The notes beneath the pieces were generated by a model that did no database searches, was not told where the DNA came from, and was given only the letters and a program-made list of their open reading frames with translations. 64,000 bases of DNA from Ryuthela nishihirai (lineage: Eukaryota; Arthropoda; Arachnida; Araneae; Heptathelidae). A program made the position numbers and the translations under genes. How positions within the stretch are numbered: the first letter of the stretch is position 1; the number at the start of each line of letters is the position of its first letter. Below, piece after piece: positions 21,981 through 33,640 of the stretch. Where the stretch lies: positions 1-64,000 of the forward strand of contig JAWZYU010000668.1 of NCBI GenBank assembly GCA_038380435.1, in the 5' to 3' direction.

Positions 21981-22959
21981 TGAGTCGGATTGCAGGAAAA
22001 TAGAACTTTTTTATCTACGCCAAATAGTGGACAGAAGCACGATTTCATAGTTCAAATATTCAATAATTTTTCGATTACTATTCATAAAAATAATTTGGTC
22101 ACAAATTAAACGTTTGGTTTTTTATTGCCGATCACTACTGCGTTTTTGCCTACCGCAAAAATCACCAGAGAGATCATTACAACAACGTGGTAAATAAATG
22201 CACACACCACTGTACCTATAAAATTCACAGAATGCTTATGTGAGAAAAAAAAAATTATTGCCCACGGTGAGGGACTTCATGTCGACGGTTGGAATCCTCC
22301 CCACGTGGAATATAATTTTTTTTTCACCTAAGGATTGACCTAATCACTGAAGATATGTCTCAGCCCTATCGAAATCATTAACCAGACCATTCAGCAACTT
22401 GGTCAAGAAGCATTTTACTCTCAGAAACGTACATCAGATCGCACCGATGGCCGGAAAATGACGAATGAATCTAACACGGAAAAATCGAAATCTGAGAACA
22501 AAGGACAACTCGAATACCTATGTATGACGTAACAGCGATCGGCCCTACGCAACAGTACTCTCTGAACGCTTTCATATCGTATATTTTTTTCGCTACCCAA
22601 CAATTGGAATTCGAAAAAGCAACTGTTGTTCCTCAATTGTTATCGATTGGCTTCGAAAAACGGTCCCCGAAAGTTTCTCTAAGATAAATCCAATGCAAAT
22701 CCACGTCTCTTTCCAAAATCAGGCATATTTCACTTATAATTCTGCAAAGAGAACGGTCGAAACGATTTCTTCGCAAATGCGTACTGTACGGAAAAAAATT
22801 AATAAAATTATTGCGCTGCCAACGATATTATTTTTCTTTGACAAAACATACTACCCCCCCCCCCCTTAAACCATTGAAATGTCAAAGAATATGTGGTCAC
22901 TGTCGATCGTCTATGCTTCGATTGGTTCCTTAACCATCCACCCAAACAACTACCTACAG
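21981..22959. other. No gene recognised, conserved in both units
   Basis: AT-rich sequence repeated at about 28,464-29,440. A 71-codon minus-strand frame (22,421-22,636) is open in both units but has no recognisable domain, and the units are too similar for this to mean selection. A run of C at 22,855-22,866 differs in length between units. Confidence 0.5.
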
Positions 22960-23200
22960 ACCGATGGGCTTGGAAAGGCCGCCATCCGTCAGATGGGACG
23001 TTAAGCCGTGGCACCGTGTGAGGGAAAGCCATATCCTGAGCACGTTAAAGAACACGCTGGATGGCCTTGATGGGAGGCTACCATCTGTCTCACAACAGCT
23101 GTTCCAGTGAGTCCTCTCCCCCAACCTTCTCTGAGCCTTCGTGGTCCATGTGACCTGGCCATTTAGCCCATGGTGTACCTCTCAGAGGTAGAACAACCCC
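22960..23200 (+). mobile_element. SINE1, 5'-truncated (unit A)
   Basis: Starts at CCGATGGGCTTGGAAAGGCC of the body and runs to the 3' terminus. Counterpart at 29,441-29,680. Confidence 0.82.
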
Positions 23201-23637
23201 CCTTCATCGCAGCCCGATTTCCAAGGCAATGGTTGTGTATTTTCACTCTTGCCCTCACTACCTCCCTACCACGTAAGTGGGAGGAGGTGATATGGATTCA
23301 TTGTTGTTGCACTCTGCCTTTGTTTAACCGCTGCCTCCAATTCCCTTTGTTCCCTGTTAACGGAGGAGAGCAAGGGTGCTATGCTACCCTTTGTTCTAAG
23401 AATATTACATTCAAATCTTCTTTCGACTATTGTATAAGAAAGGGTCTATGGGTTGTGAGATCCCTTCAGTGCTTCGCTCACGCCCATACCTCTGCTTTCC
23501 ACAGATGTGAGTTATATGCTGTGTTTCTTAGAGTGCAGTAATTTTTCTGTTTCTATTTTTACGGTTTTCTAGGTATATTTTTTAACGATTAGCATTATTC
23601 CTGGGATTTTATTCGCTCATTTCTTCTTTGCGCTAGG

Positions 23638-24024
23638 GTTGGGTAGTTTTTCTGCTGAGCAGCACTTTTTCGCACACATTGTGCTAAATGGCCAGGTCAC
23701 AAGGAACCCTATGGCTCAGAGGATGTTGGGGTTGGGGACCCAATGGATCAGATTTTTAAAGACAGAAGTTAGCCTCCATTCAAAGCAATCCAGCGTGTCC
23801 TTTAACGTTCACAGGCTATGGCTCTCCCGCACATGGGACCATGGGTTAACATCCCATCTGACTGATGGCAGACTTTACCAAACAACCAAGCCCATCGGTG
23901 TGTCCCTACTCACCACAGGCAGGGAGTTTTGCAGGGATAAATGTCAATTCTGGTCCAGGTGGGACTCGAACCTGAGAACTGCAGATTATGAGCCTGGCGC
24001 ACTACAGATTGACCATCCCCTCAC
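23638..24024 (-). mobile_element. SINE1, near full length, diverged (unit A)
   Basis: Spans 3' terminus to tRNA head, but the A-box region (CACTACAGATTGACC) is degenerate. Older than most copies. Counterpart at 30,128-30,511. Confidence 0.82.
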
Positions 24025-24129
24025 CTTGTTCTTAATGGCAGAAGGGGAGAAAGCTTAGATGGGTTAGTTTTAAACAGAGGAACAAAGTTTGATGGCTTCT
24101 GGGTAGTGACCAATTCGATTCATTGGTTA

Positions 24130-25095
24130 CCGGTTTGCACCCCTCCCCTCCTCGGCTTCCACAGCAGAGGTTACATGGGTTGGGTGTCGCTGCCATGTGA
24201 TTATTTTTCCTTGGTGAATTTGCCTCCCCCCAGTCCTTTTCTTCAGTGGAAAGGTTACAACGATTGGGTGTCTGTGTCCCATAAAATTTTTTTGGTTGGT
24301 TGGGGACTGTGAAATTTTTCCTCCGTATTTCACCCCCCCCCCCCCCATGCATAGGGGAAGGTTTGTGTTTTGAGCGAGAAGATGGGTAGGACTCTGCCAA
24401 AGGCAGCAGCATTGCCCGTGGACAGGGTAAAACTGGCCATTTACTGTAGGGTAGAACTGACCATTTTTGTGCTAAACTGGCTATTTATCACAACAAAAAA
24501 TAGAAACGTGCAATTTACAATGGAGGCTGTCCTTGTGTAATTTGTTATGATGTTCCCCCACCCCTTTGCAGGGGAAGGGGTTAAATGGGTTGGGTTTAGG
24601 TGAGTGCGATTTATTTTTGTGTGTGCGTTTGTGTCCCTATCCCCTGTTGCAGGTGACAGGGTTACATGTGATGCGTGTCCCTCCCATGGAAAATATTTTG
24701 GGTGTACCACCACCCCCACCCCTCACAGAAGAAGGGTTATATTGGTTGGGTGTAGCACAACCCCCACCCCTCACAGGGGAAGGGTATATATATATATATA
24801 ATTTATATAACTCTATTGGGTGTCGTTGCCCATGCAAATTATTTTTCTCTATTGTGACATCCACCACCACCACAGGATGAAATTATATGGTTTACTTCTC
24901 ACCGCCCCCCCCCCCCCCCCCGCGTTTAAATTTTTTATTTTTGTCCGTAATCTGAACCCATCGCCTTCACCCTCTTACAGGAAAGGGTTACACGGGTTGG
25001 TGTAGTTTCCCTGTGAAATTTATCTTGGTGCATCCACCCCTCCCCCGTACGGGAAGGGGTTATATGGAATGGATGTCGTGGACCGGTGATTTATA
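24130..25095. repeat. Degenerate C-rich minisatellite (unit A)
   Basis: About nine diverged repeats of roughly 75-85 bp, each with a C-rich stretch, then GGGGAAGGGGTTA, an ATGGGTTGGGTGTCG-like core and a T-rich end. Cores are near 24,165, 24,250, 24,570, 24,645, 24,727, 24,860, 24,976 and 25,050. Pure C runs reach 14-16 bases. Unit B carries a related array. Confidence 0.72.
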
Positions 25096-25456
25096 TTTTT
25101 TTTATTATTATTATTTTTCAGAGTCACGTGACCCACAACTTTCCTTCACACTTCATCCAGGCTTAGGACTGGCAGCACATTGCGCTGGCGTGTTTAAAAG
25201 TTGTCTGTCTCTCTGGTAGACTTTGTCTCGCAGCAAAATGTACACAGTTTAATACATAGAAAAAATAGAAACATACAATTTACAACAACAAGGGAGTATC
25301 TTCTCTTTGTTTTTTAAAATTATTTATATTTTCTTTTGGTTTTCACTTATTTAAATTTTTTTTTTCATGTTAAATGTTTTCCTGTTCCTGAAAGGGAAGA
25401 GCAAACAATAGAACTTCTCCCCTCTTGGCATTACAAGCCCGGGAATGCTACAGAGC

Positions 25457-26548
25457 TCACAGGTAGGTGAGGAAGTAGTAGCGCTCCCGCAGCGAATTGG
25501 CTGCCTGCTTGCGGTTGCCCAAGAAGGCAGCCACGTGAAGGGCTATGCCAAAGGCAGTAGAGATGCCCATCTTCGATCCCATGAACAGCAGGACTGCCCG
25601 GTCGCCCCAGGTGGACCGTAGCACTCCAGCCACGGGAGGGTAGATGAGGTTGGCCACTCCCTGGAACAGCCTCACCAGGGTGAAAATGACATTCATGTTG
25701 TCGACTCCGTGATTCGGGCTAAGCAGGAGGGGGATCAGGATGGTCCACACACCGGTTCCCACTCCAGCGGCAACGACAAGCTGCCAGTATTCGCAGAGAA
25801 GGGCAGTGAAATGACGGCGGCACCCGAGACGTATTTGGCGGTCCTCGGCAGGGGAGAGCGGCTGCCGAGGACACCGTACGAGAGGTGTACGACCAGGTCG
25901 CTGGCGGCGGAGTACACCAGAAACAACGTCGCACTGCTGATCTCGACACCCAGCGACTTGGCGTGCTGGGAAATGTAGTGCAGGAAGTGAGGATTGGCCA
26001 TACCCATCGCGAACATGGAAGCGCTCGTGAAGAGGAACAGGCCATCCATGAGGAAACGGAGGGACAGCCTCTTGGCGACAACCTATGTGCATGATCTGGG
26101 TGCTGGCTCTCTGGCTTCCGCGGGGCTGATGGCGAAGGGTGCACCGACCACCATGAGGCCTCCAACGATACCTATGAGGAAGGGACAGGAGGTGGCCAGG
26201 TAGCTGAGGGCAAGGCCAGCGCTGCACAGCAATCCGCCCAGACACATGAGCGGCCTGTATCCGAAGGTAGACATGAGGATCCCTGTCACCAGTGAGAAGA
26301 CCAGCGAGAGGGTCCCTAGCAGCCCCGGGATCCAGGCCACCTGGGACGGAGTGGTTTCAGGAAACTCCAGGAAGATCGCCACCTTCAAAGCACTGAAGGA
26401 CTTGAAGAATCCTGAAAGGAGAAAGGTTATGAGAAAGCAGCCACCAGCGACGGCCCACCCGTATCCTTTATCGGGTGGCTGTGGTGGCATTGGCACGCTC
26501 TTCCTCTACTCCCTTCGTCGCTGCAACTGGAACAGACACGGTGGAATC
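25457..26548 (-). pseudogene. Monocarboxylate-transporter-like pseudogene A (SLC16 family)
   Basis: Clearly an MCT-like major-facilitator gene. The first membrane segment carries KGYGWAVAGGCFLITF, close to the family's DGGYGW motif. The order is otherwise that of copy B. Such proteins move lactate, pyruvate or related acids with protons across membranes. This copy is dead: the start codon corresponding to copy B is GTG, a small deletion shifts the frame before the first membrane segment, and about 300 bp (the segments around the YFRIRRPAA motif) are deleted. A TAG follows RSCT, and a frame change occurs near 25,850. It lacks the two carboxy-terminal stops of copy B, so the two copies decayed separately. 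A TTTTGCAG acceptor-like site precedes the coding part near 26,561. Confidence 0.85.
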
Positions 26549-26635
26549 CGGCTCAGGTCACTGCAAAAGAAGGAGAAAAAAAGTGATTATTAGAATTAGT
26601 AGAGCTAATATAAATCAGTAGTGCGTCGACTAAAG

Positions 26636-28035
26636 ACCCTACAGACCATGCTGAACAATACTGAACCAAAGAGTCAGCAAAAAATGTACTCTGAGGTAAA
26701 GTCGAGAGCTCGAAATCGCACGCCTGAAGCTCTCAGTGGTCGCAGAGCAAAGGGACGGGAGTGGCAGCTCGGTGGCACGAGTTGGAAAACCCGTTGGCGT
26801 CAGGGGGAAAGCCCAGGGGTTTACCTGCTACCGGTCGTACAAAGTTCGGGATTCCCGCTGCCATCTATGTGCAACCATGGGAATTAATTTTTCTTCAACT
26901 ATCCCCATTTATTTTTTTCGCTTGCTCCACCGAGTGCTATATATGTATTTGTATATTTTTTTTATTTTATTTTTTCAGCATAAGGTCACCTGCAAACGGG
27001 ACGGTGCTATATATGTGAGAAGAATGTGGGACAAGTATCACGTTCGTCTTGATTGCAAGGTTTACTCAGTAGAGTATACAACAAAACCTTATTGAAGTTT
27101 ATACGATAATGACAGGATATTTTAAAGTAATTTTGCTAATAAAAAATAAACACCGACTACGAAATGTGTGTAAAACATTTCAATCTCAGATGTTAGCAAT
27201 AAGATAAGCCCTTCATCAAACTTCTCACGTGTTGACAATTCGATTTCGTTACGATCTTTGAAAGGTTCATAACAGACTTCTTTCCTGAAGTTTCCAGATA
27301 GCAAAATTTCCGTCTGGTAACGCATGGAACTTTAGAAGAGTTTATCAAATGTTATTTTAGATCTAAATTGGGATTGATTTTGCTGTAGAAATTGTTTTTT
27401 CTCGCAGAAACGTTGAAAAGGATCCAAATAAATGTTTTTTGCCTTAACGAATAATGCAGAAAAAAATGTCTTTTATTTAAATAATATATCTCAGCTTTTA
27501 TAGACTTAATGAAACGGATAATTTAGTTCTTATTAAATTCTTTCATTGCTAGAGTATTTTCTAAGTGCTTGGGTACAGTTAACTTTACGTTTTGGCATGC
27601 TATGCTTGTAATGGAAAAACTTTCCTGAATATCGTTTAAGTACTTTACATGATTTCACAAACGTGTATCAGTACACGTTTGCAGGTGACGTCACGCTGAA
27701 AAAATAAAATAAAAAAAAATATACACATACACATATAGCACTCGGTGGAGCAAGCGAAAAAAATAAATGGGGATAAGTGAAGAAAAATTAGTTACCATGC
27801 TTACACATAGATGAAAGCGCGAAACCCGTACTTTGTACGACCGGTAGCAGGTAAACCCCTGGGTTTTCTCACTGACGCCAACGGATTTTCCAACTCGTGC
27901 TACCGAGGTGCCACGCCCATCCCTTTGCTCTTCGACCACTCAGAGCTACAGACGTGCGTGTTCGAGCTCTCGACTTTACCTCAGAGTACTTTTTTTGCTG
28001 ACTCTTTGGTTCAGTATTGTTCAGCATAGTCTGTA
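26636..28035. mobile_element. Fold-back element B with about 370-bp inverted repeats
   Basis: The stretch 26,636-27,010 ('GCTGAACAATACTGAACCAA', then ACGAGTTGGAAAACC, then the CTACCGGTCG part) is the reverse complement of about 27,655-28,035. The spacer of about 640 bp has no transposase. Outer ends read TACAGACCATGCTGAAC and its inverse CAGCATAGTCTGTA. A third, truncated inverted-repeat copy is at 33,286-33,475. It lies on the upstream side of MCT copy A. Confidence 0.8.
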
Positions 28036-28242
28036 ATATAAATATATTACAATGGAGATCGTATTGTGAAGTTTTCCGATTTATTGGTATATAGAGTAAG
28101 GTAATTCTGTCGGAGTAATTTTTCACTGCCTAAAAACCTAACGGCTATTCACCACACTTCCTTTATTTTTCCGGATGATTTTAGAGAGGTATAAAAGTGT
28201 AAAACTGGTTCTGTTTCTCGTTGGAAGGAAAATTGTGCTGTG

Positions 28243-28463
28243 GTTGGGTTGTTTTACCTGTGAGCGGCACTTTTTTTGCACACAAATGGCCAGGTCACAT
28301 GGACCCCGAAGGTAGAGGGACCCACTGGATCTGCTGTTGGGAGACAGATGGTAGCCTTTCGTCAAGGTCCTCCAGCGTGTTCCTTAACGTGCACAGGGTA
28401 TGGCTCTCTCCCACACACGTGGCCACGGCTTAATGTTCCATCCGACGGATGGTGGTCTTTCCA
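28243..28463 (-). mobile_element. SINE1, 5'-truncated (unit B)
   Basis: Same insertion as 21,762-21,980. Here the 3' terminus reads GGTTGGGTTGTTTTACC intact. Confidence 0.82.
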
Positions 28464-29440
28464 CACCTGAGTCGGATTGCATGAAAATAGAACTTTTTTT
28501 ATCTAAGCCAACTAGTGGACAGAAGCACGATTTCATAGTTCAAATATTCATTAATTTTGCGATGATTACTAATAAAAATAATTTGGTCACAAATTAAACA
28601 TTTAGTTTTCTATTGCCGATCACGACTGCGTTTTTGCCTACCGCAAAAATCACCAGAGAAATCATTACAACAACGTGGTAAATAAATGCACACACCACTG
28701 TACCTATAGAATTCACAGAATGCTTATGTGAGAAAAAAAAATTATTGCCCACGGTGAGGGACTTCATGTCGACGGTTGGAATCCTCCCCACGTGGAATAT
28801 AATTTTTTTTACACCTAAGGATTGACCGAATCACTAAAGATATGTCTCAGCCCTATCGAAATCAACTAACCAGACCATTCAGCAACTTGGTCAAGAAGCA
28901 TTTTACTCTCAGAAACGTACATCAGATCGCACCGATGGCCGGAAAATGACGAATGAATCTAACACGGAAAAATCGAAATCTGACAACAAAGAACAACTCG
29001 AATACCTATGTATGACGTAACAGCGTTCGGCCCTACGCAACAGTACTCTCTGAACGCTTTCATATCGTATATTTTTTTCGCTACCCAACAATTGGAATTC
29101 GAAAAAGCAACTGTTGTTCCTCAATTGTTATCGATTGGCTTCGAAAAACGGTCCCCGAATGTTTCTCTAAGATAAATCCAATGCAAATTCATGTTTCTTT
29201 CCAAAATCAGGCATATTTCACTTATAATTCTGCAAAGAGGACGGTCGAAACGATTTCTTCGCAAATGCGTACTGTAGGGAAAAAAATTAATAAAATTATT
29301 GAGCTGCCAAGGATATTATTTTTCTTTGACAAAACATACTCCCCTCTTTAAACCATTGAAATGTCAAAGAATATGTGGTCACTGTCGATCGCCTATGCTT
29401 CGATTGGTTCCTTAACCATCCACCCAAACAACTACCTAGA
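28464..29440. other. No gene recognised, counterpart of 21,981-22,959
   Basis: Non-coding by appearance. Differs from unit A by scattered substitutions and loss of most of the C-run. Confidence 0.5.
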
Positions 29441-29680
29441 GACCGATGGGCTTGGAAAGGCCGCCATCCGTCAGATGGGACGTTAAGCCGTGGCACCGTG
29501 TGAGGGAAAGCCATATCCTGAGCACGTTAAAGAACACGCTGGATGGCTTTGATGGGAGGCTACAATTTGTCTCCCAACAGCTGTTCCAGTGAGTCCCCTC
29601 CCCAACCTTCTCTGAGCCTTCGTGGTCCATGTGATCTGACCATTTAGCCCATGGTGTACCTCTCAGAGGTAAAACAACCG
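29441..29680 (+). mobile_element. SINE1, 5'-truncated (unit B)
   Basis: Same insertion as 22,960-23,200, with 3' terminus GAGGTAAAACAACC. Confidence 0.82.
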
Positions 29681-30127
29681 ACTGCCCACCCCCTTCATCG
29701 CAGCCCGACTTCCAAGGGAATGGTTGTGTGTTTTCACTCTTGCCCTCACTACCTCCCTACCACGCAAGTGGGAGGAGGTGATATGGATTCATTGTTGTTG
29801 CACTCTGCCTTTGTTTAACCGCTGCCTCCAATTCCCTTTGTTCCCTGTTAACGGAGGAGAGCAAGGGTGCTATGCTATCCTTTGTTCTCAGAATATTATA
29901 TTCAAATTTTCTTTAGGCTATTGTATAAGAAAGGGTCTATGGGTTGTGAGATCCCTTCAGTGCTTCGCTCACGCCCGTACCTCTGCTTTCCACAGATGTG
30001 AGTTATATGCTATGTTTCTTAGAGTGCAGTAATTTTTCTGTTTCTATTTTTACGGTTTTCTAGGTATATTTTTTAACGATTAGCATTATTCCTGGGATTT
30101 TATTCGCTCATTTCTTCTTACGGCTAG

Positions 30128-30511
30128 GGTTGGGTTGTTTTACTGCTGAGCAGCACTTTTTCGCACACATTGTGCTAAATGGCCAGGTCACAAGGAATCC
30201 TGTGGCTCAGAGGATGTTGGGGGGTGGAGACTCACTGGATCAGCTTTTTAAAGACAGATGGTAGCCTCCCTTCAAAGCCATCCAGCGTGTCCTTGAACGT
30301 TCACAGGCTATGGCTCTCCCGCACATGGGACCATGGGTTAACATCCCATCTGACTGATGGCAGACTTTACCAACCAACAAGCCCATCGGTGTGTCCCTAC
30401 TCACCACAGGCAGGGAGTTTTGCAGGGATAAATCTCAATTCTGGTCCAGGTGGGACTCGAACCTGAGAACTGCAGATTATAAGCCTGGCGCACTACGGAT
30501 TGACCATCCCC
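30128..30511 (-). mobile_element. SINE1, near full length (unit B)
   Basis: Same insertion as 23,638-24,024, with degenerate head. Confidence 0.82.
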
Positions 30512-30619
30512 TCACCTTGTTCTTAATGGCAGAAGGGGAGAAAGCTTAGATGGGTTAGTTGTAAACAGAGGAACAAAGTTTGATGGCTTCTGGGTAGTGA
30601 CCAAGTCGATTCATTGGTT

Positions 30620-31475
30620 AGCGGTTTGCCCCCCCCTCCCCTTCTCGGCTTCCACAGCAGAAATTATATGGGTTGGGTGTCACTGCCATGTGATTATTTT
30701 TCCTTGGTGAATTTGCCTCCCCCCAGTCCTTTTCTTCAGTGGAAAGGTTACATCGATTGGGTGTCTGTGTCCTGTCATATTTTTTTGGTGGGTTGGCGAC
30801 TGTGAAATTTTTCCTCCTCCTTTCCTTCCCCAAGCACAGGGGAAGTTTGCGTTTTGTGCGAGAAGATGGGTAGGGCTCTGCCGAAGGCAGTAGCAATTCC
30901 CGTGGACAGGGTGAAACTGGCTATTTACTGTAAGGTAGAACTGGCCATTTTTGTACTAAACTGGCCATTTATCACAACAAAAAATAGAAACATGCAATTT
31001 ACAATGGAGGCTGTCCTTGTGTAATTTGTTATGATGTTCCCCCACCCCTTTGCAGGGGAAGGGGTTAAATGGGTTGGGTTTAGGTGAGTGCGATTTTTTT
31101 TGTGTGTGCGTTTTTGTCCCTATCCCCTGTTGCAGGTGACAGGGTTACATATGATGCGTGTCCCTCCCATGTGGAATATTTTGGATGCACCATCCCCCCC
31201 CCCCCCTCACAGAGGAAGGGTTATATTGGTTGGGTGTCGTTGCCCATGCAAATTATTTTTCACTATTGTGACAACCACCACCACCACAGGATGAAATTAT
31301 ATGGGTTAATTCTGACCCCCCCCCCTTTAAAAGTTTTATTTTTTTTGTCATCGACTTCACCTCTTATAGGAAAGGGTTATTCGGATTGGGTGTAGTTTCC
31401 CAATGAAATTTATCTTGGTGCATCCACCCCTCCCCGGTACGGGAAGCGGTTATATGGAATTGGTGTCGTGGACCT
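30620..31475. repeat. Degenerate C-rich minisatellite (unit B)
   Basis: Counterpart of 24,130-25,095 with about 100 bp fewer. One of the repeats near 24,727-24,800 is missing, as expected for array-length change between copies. Confidence 0.72.
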
Positions 31476-31844
31476 GTGATTTATATTTTTATTATTATTA
31501 TTATTGAGAGTCGTGTGACCCACAACTTTCCTTCATACTTCATCCAGGCTTAGGACTGGCAGCGCAATGCTCTGGCGTGTTTAAAAGTTGTCTCTCTCTC
31601 TGGTACACTTTGTCTCGCAGCAAAATGTACACAGTTTACTACATATCGAAAAATAGAAACATACAATTTACAATAACAAAGGAGTATCTGCTCTTTGTTT
31701 TTTTTAATTATTTACATTTTCTTTTGGTTTTCACTTATTAAATTTTTTTTTTTCATTTTAAAGTTTTTCCTGTTCCTGAAAGGGAAGAGCAAACAATAGA
31801 ACTTACCCTCTCTTGGCATTACAAGCCCGGGAATGCTACAGAGC

Positions 31845-33211
31845 TCAGAGGTAGGTGAGGACGTAGTAGCGCTCCCGCAGCGAATTGGCTGCCTGCCTGC
31901 GGTTGCGCAGGACGGCAGCCACGTGAAGGGCTATGCCAAAGGCAGCAGCGATGCCCATCTTCGATCCCGTGAACAGCAGGACTGCCCGGTCGCCCCAGGT
32001 GGACCATAGCACTCCAGCCACAGGAGGGTAGATGAGATTGGCCACTCCCTGGAACAGCCTCACCAGGGTGAAAGTGCCATTCATGTTGTCGACTCAGTGA
32101 TTCGAGCTAAGCAGGAGGGGGATCAGGATGGTCCACACACCGGTTCCCACTCATGCGGCAATGGAGGCGACGACAAACTGCCAGTATTCGCGGCAGAAGG
32201 GCAGTGAAATGACGGCGGCACCCGAGACGGAGACGACCACGATGTGTTTGGCAGGGGTGAGCGGCTGGCGAGGAGACCATACGAGAGGCATACGACCAGG
32301 TCGCCGGCGGCGGAGTACGCCAGAAGCAGCATGGCACTGCTGTTCTCGTCGCCCAGCGACTTGGCATGCTGGGGAATGTAGTGCAGGAAGTGAGGGTTGC
32401 CATTACCCATCACGAAGATGGAAGCACTCGTGAGGAGGAACAGGCCATCCGTGAGGAAACGGAGGGACAGCTTCTTGGCGACGACCTTGGTGCAGGATCT
32501 GGGTGCCGGCTCTCCGGCTTCCACGGGGGTCACGACGACGGCATTGTTGCTGCCGCAGGCGGGCACCACACGGAAGTGGCTCTCGGGCTGAACGAAGAGT
32601 AGGCCGCAGACTGCGATGAGCGTGAAGCAGCCAGCCAGCATGAGGAAGGTGTAGTTCAGGCCGACCGCCAGCAGCATCTCATAGATCACAGTGGGCAGGA
32701 CCATGGCCACGAAGCAGCCTCCCGACAGGGCGACGGCCATCGCTGCCGGCCTCCGTATCCTGAAGTACTTTCCAGTGCACACTATGCCAGTGGTGATGGC
32801 ACCGACCCCCATGAGGCCTCCAACCGTACCTATGAGGAAGGAACCGAAGATGGCCAGGTAGCTGAGGGCAAGGCCAGCGCTGCACAGCAATCCGCCCAGA
32901 CAAACGAGTGGCCTGAATCTGAAGGTAGACATGAGGATCCCTGTCACCGGTGAGAAGACCAGCGAGAGGGTTCCTAGCAGCCCCGGGATCCAGGCCACCT
33001 TGGACGGAGAGGTATCAGGAAACTCCAGGAAGATCGCCACCTTCAAAGCACTGAAAGAGTTGAAGAATCCTGAAAGGAAAAAGGTTATCAGAAAGCAGCC
33101 ACCAGCGACGGCCCACCCGTATCCTCCATCGGATGGAACCATCTTGGTGGCTGTGGTGGAATTGGCACGCTCTTCCTCTACTCCCTTTGTCGCTGCAACT
33201 GGAACTGACAT
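31845..33211 (-). pseudogene. Monocarboxylate-transporter-like pseudogene B, longest copy
   Basis: Starts at an ATG 22 bp after a TTTTGCAG acceptor-like site (33,233-33,236). In the 362-codon first frame a short cytosolic tail is followed by DGGYGW (residues 28-33) opening the first membrane segment. Hydrophobic segments fill residues 35-215, with YFRIRRPAA (149-157), the conserved loop of this family. A cytosolic loop with EAGEPAPRSCT and further membrane segments follow. A frameshift near 32,248 (residue about 321) makes the last 41 residues nonsense. The true frame resumes with SGAAVISLPFC, has TGA at 32,151-32,153 and 32,094-32,096, and ends near 31,845 with RERYYVLTYL. Intact it would be about 450 residues, normal for an MCT. 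Lack of introns in the coding part is compatible with one large exon or a retrocopy; the acceptor-like site favours the former. Confidence 0.87.
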
Positions 33212-33285
33212 GGTGGAATGAGGCTCAGGTCACTGCAAAAGAAGGAAAAAAAATGATTATTAGAATTAGTAGAGCAAATATAAAT

Positions 33286-33475
33286 CAGTAGTGCGTCGCT
33301 AAAGACCCGACAGACTATGCTGAACAATACTGAACCAAAGAGTCAGCGAAAAAAGTAATCTGAGTCGAGAGCTCGAAATCGTTCGTCTGAAGCTCTCAGT
33401 GGTCGCAAAGCAAAGGGACGGGCGTGGCACCTCGGTGGCACGAGTTGGAAAAACCTTTGGCGTCAGGGGGAAAAC
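33286..33475. repeat. Third, truncated fold-back inverted repeat
   Basis: Matches 26,630-26,805 in direct orientation ('GCTGAACAATACTGAACCAA', 'TCTCAGTGGTCGCA'), then is cut at 'GGGGGAAAACCCAA'. It marks the start of a third tandem unit. Confidence 0.75.
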
Positions 33476-33640
33476 CCAACATAGTTTTGGGTTTCATTCC
33501 TGTAGACGCTGTTAAGTAGTAATATCTTGGGTGTCCCATGTCCTGTGAGTTTTCAGATTCAGTTGCTCTGGTTCAGTGGGTTTTTCCCAGTTTAGGGCTT
33601 CGGAGATCATTTCTGCATTTCTTCTTGATTTTGGCTCCTC
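33476..33640. repeat. Repeat R4, second site
   Basis: Matches 36,595-36,722 directly and 18,345-18,500 in reverse ('TAGTTTTGGGTTTCATTCCT', 'TCTTGGGTGTCCCATGTCC'). It extends further into 'CCCAGTTTAGGG', which the right arm has lost. Confidence 0.7.

Larger units (their letters stand above)
20437..26785. repeat. Tandem unit A of the palindrome centre
   Basis: This 6.35-kb unit is repeated directly at 26,786-33,475. Order: fold-back element, SINE1 in minus, plus and minus orientation, C-rich minisatellite, MCT pseudogene on the minus strand. The left end begins exactly where the palindrome arm stops, inside the fold-back inverted repeat, so unit A lacks about 150 bp present at the start of the fold-back element in unit B. 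Confidence 0.88.
26786..33475. repeat. Tandem unit B of the palindrome centre
   Basis: Direct repeat of unit A in the same order, 6.69 kb. Its last 20 bp (CTTTGGCGTCAGGGGG) begin a third unit and are then cut by repeat R4 at 33,476. The offset between homologous points varies from about 6370 to 6490 bp because of small indels and the longer MCT copy. Confidence 0.88.

Noticed and set aside
23170..23541. 123-codon frame kept in both tandem units (also 29,724-30,032)
   Set aside because: The units differ by only a few percent, so a shared frame is not evidence of coding; no domain or start context supports it.
25709..26203. Several plus-strand frames across the MCT pseudogenes
   Set aside because: They are antisense shadows of the GC-rich MCT coding sequence.
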